Assembly (NCBI GenBank): GCA_029582165.1
Contig: CM055875.1
Coordinates: 28,408,644-28,472,643 of the forward strand
Origin: Portulaca oleracea
Taxonomy: Eukaryota; Streptophyta; Magnoliopsida; Caryophyllales; Portulacaceae
DNA: 64,000 bases
Direction: 5' to 3'
This document shows, piece after piece, positions 60,701 through 64,000 of the stretch; within the stretch, counting starts at the first letter, position 1, and every line of letters begins with the position of its first letter. The notes under the pieces were generated by a model. The model made no database searches. It saw only the letters and a program-made list of their open reading frames with translations, and had not been told where the DNA came from. The translations under genes were made by a program, and so were the position numbers.

Positions 60701-62949
60701 TATGGTGGACTTTTCCAAATCTCTTTAGCGAGCGACCCCAGAATAGAAATCATAAAGTCATACAAGACAAAAACCACACCGGGAGCTAAGCATATCTTAC
60801 AGGATCAATGCCCACTCTGGAGCCAGGTGCCAGTACATCATTAAGCCACTCAGCAGGCGTGGGAACACCAATGTTACCAGCACGCATGAGGATCCAACTG
60901 GAGCTCAACTCCTTTTCAGCCTGAATAATTTTCAAAAGAAAGCAAGAGAAGCACTGAGAGAACTATAAAAATGTGTTTTCATTATAAAAAAAGAAAAAAA
61001 AGGGTAAGGCATAAACATGAATAAATATAACACGTAAATTGAACCACTAGGGATTGAGCAAAGGGCACAATTCAGTCAAGTCTTTCTGAAACAACTGCAA
61101 ATATATAGATTACTAATGGTTTGAAAGTGTACTGGAGCAAGCATCATATAGATCAAAGAAGAAATAGGTAGAACATATTAGGGGATTTTACAATTGAGTA
61201 TTGACTGCACATAGTAATTTTCCATGGGCATGTCCCAAGTGAAATTTGTAAAGAGGTGATGGATTGTAATGTTTGATGAAAATTAGGAGCAAAAGTTTAA
61301 AAATGAATTAAATCATAGATATGGACATATGGGGTGGAGAGACAGAACTCAGAGATAGATGATGGTATTGGAACATCTAGACAGAACACCAGCTATTTCT
61401 CTGAAGGCATATGGCACCAGCATGTCCTTCACACAATCTGTGAACAACTTAGACCACGGAAAGGTGTAAAATAAGAAGATGAATACATAAGGATCACAAC
61501 TTGAAGCAACGGAGAGAGATGACAAGGCCAGAAAATGTAGACAAAGAACATATTTATTAGTTTAGTTAATGGTATCAGACCTTCCAAACCCCCTCCCCCC
61601 CAAAAAAAAAGAAGAAAAAAACCTGACGCACGTACACACAGTTTGCACATGCTATACTAACAAAAGAAAGCAGGCAGTTTTGATACATACCTGCAGAAAA
61701 TATCTCCCATCTGTCCATAAGGCTGCTTTATCCTTTGTGACAACTGCAGTGCCAGCACTTCCAGTGAACCCAGAGATGTAGGCCCTCCGCGCATAACATT
61801 CGGCAATGAATTCACTCTGCGGGTAAAATCCAACTTGCATCCAAAAGTTATAACCATTTTCCTATCTAAAGTTCACAATAACAATGTTTAAAGATTGTCA
61901 AATACATCAACCTAATGTGTTTCAAGTTTCAACACCCTCCCCCCCCCCCCCCCCACCCCACACACACAAAAAAAAAAAACCTCACTTTTCTCATCAGTGA
62001 AGGTTCAATTCCAACTACGACAACAGCATGCCAATGTTACAGATTCCAATCAAATCCAGTGGTTTAGGCATTAAAGCTCTTGCATTGGCTTAACCAAAGT
62101 AGTCATTCAATCAGCTCGTTACATTATATGAAAGTGTAGTCATCCTTCACTGATAAACTCAGTGGCCTAATGGCCTTTAAGCATCAATATAAGCAAATGA
62201 GTTATTCCACCCATTGCCAATAGTTTTGGATGGGACCTCACTAATATATGCATTGCTCATTTTTGTCAGACCCAATGGGCATAAAATTCAACACTGTTGC
62301 ATTGCACTATCAGTTCATTTTACTACCTCCATCATTTTATACATCTCAATATTATCTACATCGCAATGGAAGTAAAATTCAAAATTAGCTCGATGTTATT
62401 TACATAACAAAAGCCAACCACCCATACCGTCAAAGCACATAAATTCTTTCAAAGAAAAAAAAGGATTTCAACCCAATACTTCAAAAATCATCAGGAGCAC
62501 AAATTTTGAAAGGAAAAGGGGGGGGGGACAAATCAAGCACAAAAAAGATTACTATCAATCAAAATTCTATAAAGGGGAAAAAAGAATGGCGAATTAGAGA
62601 ATAAAGAAACGGAAACCTGATGAGCATCCTGGGAAGGAATAATATAAGCATCGATACCAACGCCAGGGTTGGCGAAAAGCTGGCGTAGAGCTCGGAGTTT
62701 ATCAGCCTGAAGAGAATTGTAGTCGGCAGTCTCGGATGATGTTTTTGCAGTGGACGATGATGAGGTGCAACATCTGAGGACGCCGAATGAAGGGGGAATC
62801 CGGGAGATTGTGGGGAATGAGGGTTTGTAATTAGGTCTGAAGCTGTGGAGACTTGAGGGTGAAGATAGAGAGAGAAGGCGAAAGTAGCGAGAGCGAATGG
62901 GGGATGACTGCAGAACCAGCTTTGCTGAGGACAGCGAAACTGCTTCCAT
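54753..62949 (-). CDS. APP2: Aminopeptidase P, chloroplast type (Xaa-Pro aminopeptidase, M24B; 13 coding exons)
   Basis: It removes the N-terminal residue from peptides with proline second, using two metal ions. Exons on the minus strand: 62949-62617, 61816-61691, 60920-60801, 60448-60173, 60024-59852, 59089-58859, 58033-57882, 57417-57227, 56883-56775, 56645-56491, 55876-55784, 54992-54912, 54824-54753. Introns are GT-AG and phases agree, giving 703 aa, close to the plastid Arabidopsis protein APP2. Residues 1 to about 72 are rich in Ser, Arg and Leu and poor in acids, as in a transit peptide. Two creatinase-like N-terminal domains follow ([35 protein letters not shown]). The catalytic domain has metal ligands D500 and D511 ([17 protein letters not shown]), H574 ([15 protein letters not shown]), E608 (SNEPGYY) and E622 (GIRIEN). 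The ATG at 62949 is preferred: an in-frame ATG at 63099 adds 50 residues reaching into MITE-like sequence. No defect is seen. Confidence 0.96.
55317..55343. repeat. Poly(C)-poly(A) tract in intron 11 of the aminopeptidase P gene
   Basis: Fourteen C followed directly by 13 A and an A/G-rich tail (gaaaagaaaag). Comparable to the tracts at 50279, 61595 and 61939. Confidence 0.85.
58089..58405. mobile_element. Probable MITE with internal tandem duplication in intron 6 of the aminopeptidase P gene
   Basis: The left end ggcgtgtttgattg and right end gcatccaacaaaacc are imperfect inverted repeats of a type common in hAT-like MITEs. Inside, a 41-base phrase containing tacaaagttgtttgcattac and catgtttgggaaca occurs twice, about 97 bp apart (58125 and 58222). 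The second copy runs into a (CA)n tract at 58259-58276. No TSD was established. Confidence 0.5.
61939..61980. repeat. Poly(C), CA and poly(A) compound tract in intron 1 of the aminopeptidase P gene
   Basis: Sixteen C, then cacccca, a short CA repeat and 12 A. A shorter relative, seven C then nine A, lies at 61595-61610 in intron 2. Confidence 0.8.
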
Positions 62950-63027
62950 AGTTATGGGGAGAGGGAGAGAGAGAGAAAGGGGGTTGGAGGTTTGGGAAGA
63001 AGAGAGCTTAAGTGACTTCTTAACCTC

Positions 63028-63420
63028 AAAGACCACCGAGAGCATGTCCAATGCTCTCATTCCAAATTTTTTGAATTGTGGTGGGGGACATCCTCTCACC
63101 TCATATCAAATTCATATTTTTTAGAATTTCGTTCCATTCTATTTAGAACATTAGATAAGAGTGGAAGAACAGTGAATATAAATTTTTCTCTCCTCTTTTT
63201 TTCTTCCTCTCTCTCTCCTCTTTTCCTTTCTCTTCCTATCTCTCTCCTCCTTGCCACCCACTCCTCACAGGCATAGTTCCACGGTAGACGTGGCAGAATG
63301 AGTGAAAATTTTCCACCACATTATCCCACCCAATCAATAAGTGACACATCATCCCCTCACTCTCCGCTTACATGCTGGTGTCAATGCTTTTTAGAGCATG
63401 TACAATGCATGTTCCACAAT
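63028..63420. mobile_element. MITE-like sequence in the aminopeptidase P promoter
   Basis: The phrase gagcatgtccaatgctctc at about 63031 and gagcatgtacaatgcatg at about 63393 match the TIR style of a widespread plant MITE (gagcatctccaatg). Between them are CT-rich tracts. Element ends and TSD were not fixed, so one or two insertions are possible. The upstream in-frame ATG (63099) lies inside it. The region 63420-63700 shows no gene. Confidence 0.45.
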
Positions 63421-63711
63421 TCCATTTTCTCTCCTAAAAATAATCATCTCTCTCCTCCACCTCATAACCTCTCTCTTCTCCCTCCTTCATTTTCTTTCAT
63501 TCCAAATTTGTACAGAGAGAAAGAACTATTGAAAAATGCATGGGGAGTGGTGAAAGGAAGAGAGAGAAATGTCAAATCAGCTTCATTCCAACTACAAAAT
63601 TCTGCATTGCTAGTACTCTAAGAACTCATTTCATTCTTTTACTTTATAATATTCACTGTGCGGACACCTTGATCTTTTATTTAATAGATTTATATACAAA
63701 AAACTACTCTA

Positions 63712-64000
63712 AGGTACCCTAACCTTTGGTGAAATATTTTTCGGGTATCCTAACTTTTCAAAACTAATTTTGAGGTACCCTTACTTTTGGGGTTAGTAAT
63801 TATTTGGTGTTTTTCCAGCCATTAATTTTATTAAATGACCAAAATGTCCTTGTTCTTCCCTTCTTGAAGAAATACCCTTGAAGAAAAAAAATGACGGTAT
63901 TTCGGTCACTTAATAAAATTAATGGCCGAAAAAGCACCAAATAATTACTAACCCAAAAAGTAAGGGTACCTCAAAATTAGTTTTGAAAAGTTGGAGTACC
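63712..64000. mobile_element. Long-TIR MITE, cut by the window edge
   Basis: Sequence 63743-63840 (gggtatcctaacttttcaaa onward) is repeated inverted at 63905-64000, with a spacer of about 65 bp. The left arm starts near aggtaccctaacctttggt at 63712, so about 30 bp of the right arm lies beyond the window. There is no coding capacity. TIR length suggests a foldback or Mutator-like MITE. Confidence 0.75.

Noticed and set aside
62533..63099. 188-codon frame starting at 63099
   Set aside because: Its middle part is exon 1 of aminopeptidase P. The first 50 codons are probably 5' UTR and MITE-like sequence, and the last 28 or so are intron.
1..64000. tRNA or rRNA genes
   Set aside because: No cloverleaf with the conserved ggttcgaatcc-like arm and proper stems was recognised by eye. 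A covariance-model scan would be decisive.

Overview
The window is plant nuclear DNA, almost certainly from a eudicot. It has two intron-rich genes with GT-AG introns and plant-type proteins, in a long bed of plant transposons: Ty3/gypsy chromovirus LTRs over 3 kb, LINE ends, MITEs, hAT and Mutator-like elements. No bacterial, organellar or CRISPR features were seen, and no tRNA or rRNA gene was recognised. The species cannot be named from sequence alone.

Layout. Positions 1-9658 hold no intact gene. They carry a 9-bp-TSD Mutator-like MITE (600-1010), a nested palindromic foldback element (3593-4466), a Pack-type TIR element with a captured CAF1 deadenylase fragment (4598-6078), worn LTR ends and two hAT-type non-autonomous elements (7788-8145, 8867-9313). 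Positions 9659-36179 are a nested LTR-retrotransposon stack. An old solo LTR (L2a) was entered by a related LTR in the opposite orientation (L2b, TSD ggttt) and by a chromovirus of probable Tekay/Del type (L1, TSD tgcaa, minus strand). About 8.3 kb of this stack is present twice (9800-18150 and 25246-33573). The new joint lies at about 18150, inside what should be the 3' LTR of the full-length element. Positions 36180-42013 carry a 5'-truncated LINE with a long target-site duplication, an Athila/Tat-type gag and primer-binding-site remnant, LTR ends and two TIR elements.

The real genes are at the right. LACS7-type peroxisomal long-chain acyl-CoA synthetase (42014-52815, +, 23 coding exons, 695 aa) has both a PTS2-like N-terminus and a C-terminal SKL. 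Chloroplast-type aminopeptidase P (62949-54753, -, 13 coding exons, 703 aa) has all five M24 metal ligands. They converge tail to tail across about 1.9 kb. One activates fatty acids for peroxisomal beta-oxidation; the other trims Xaa-Pro peptides, probably in plastids. No functional link is suggested. A partial MITE runs off the right edge.

The most notable observations are the host-gene capture at 4598-6078, the 8.3-kb duplication with its near-blunt joint (a real rearrangement or a haplotype mis-join), and the way differences between the duplicate copies cluster in short CG-rich patches, which suggests consensus error at methylated sites. No gene system of an undescribed kind was found.
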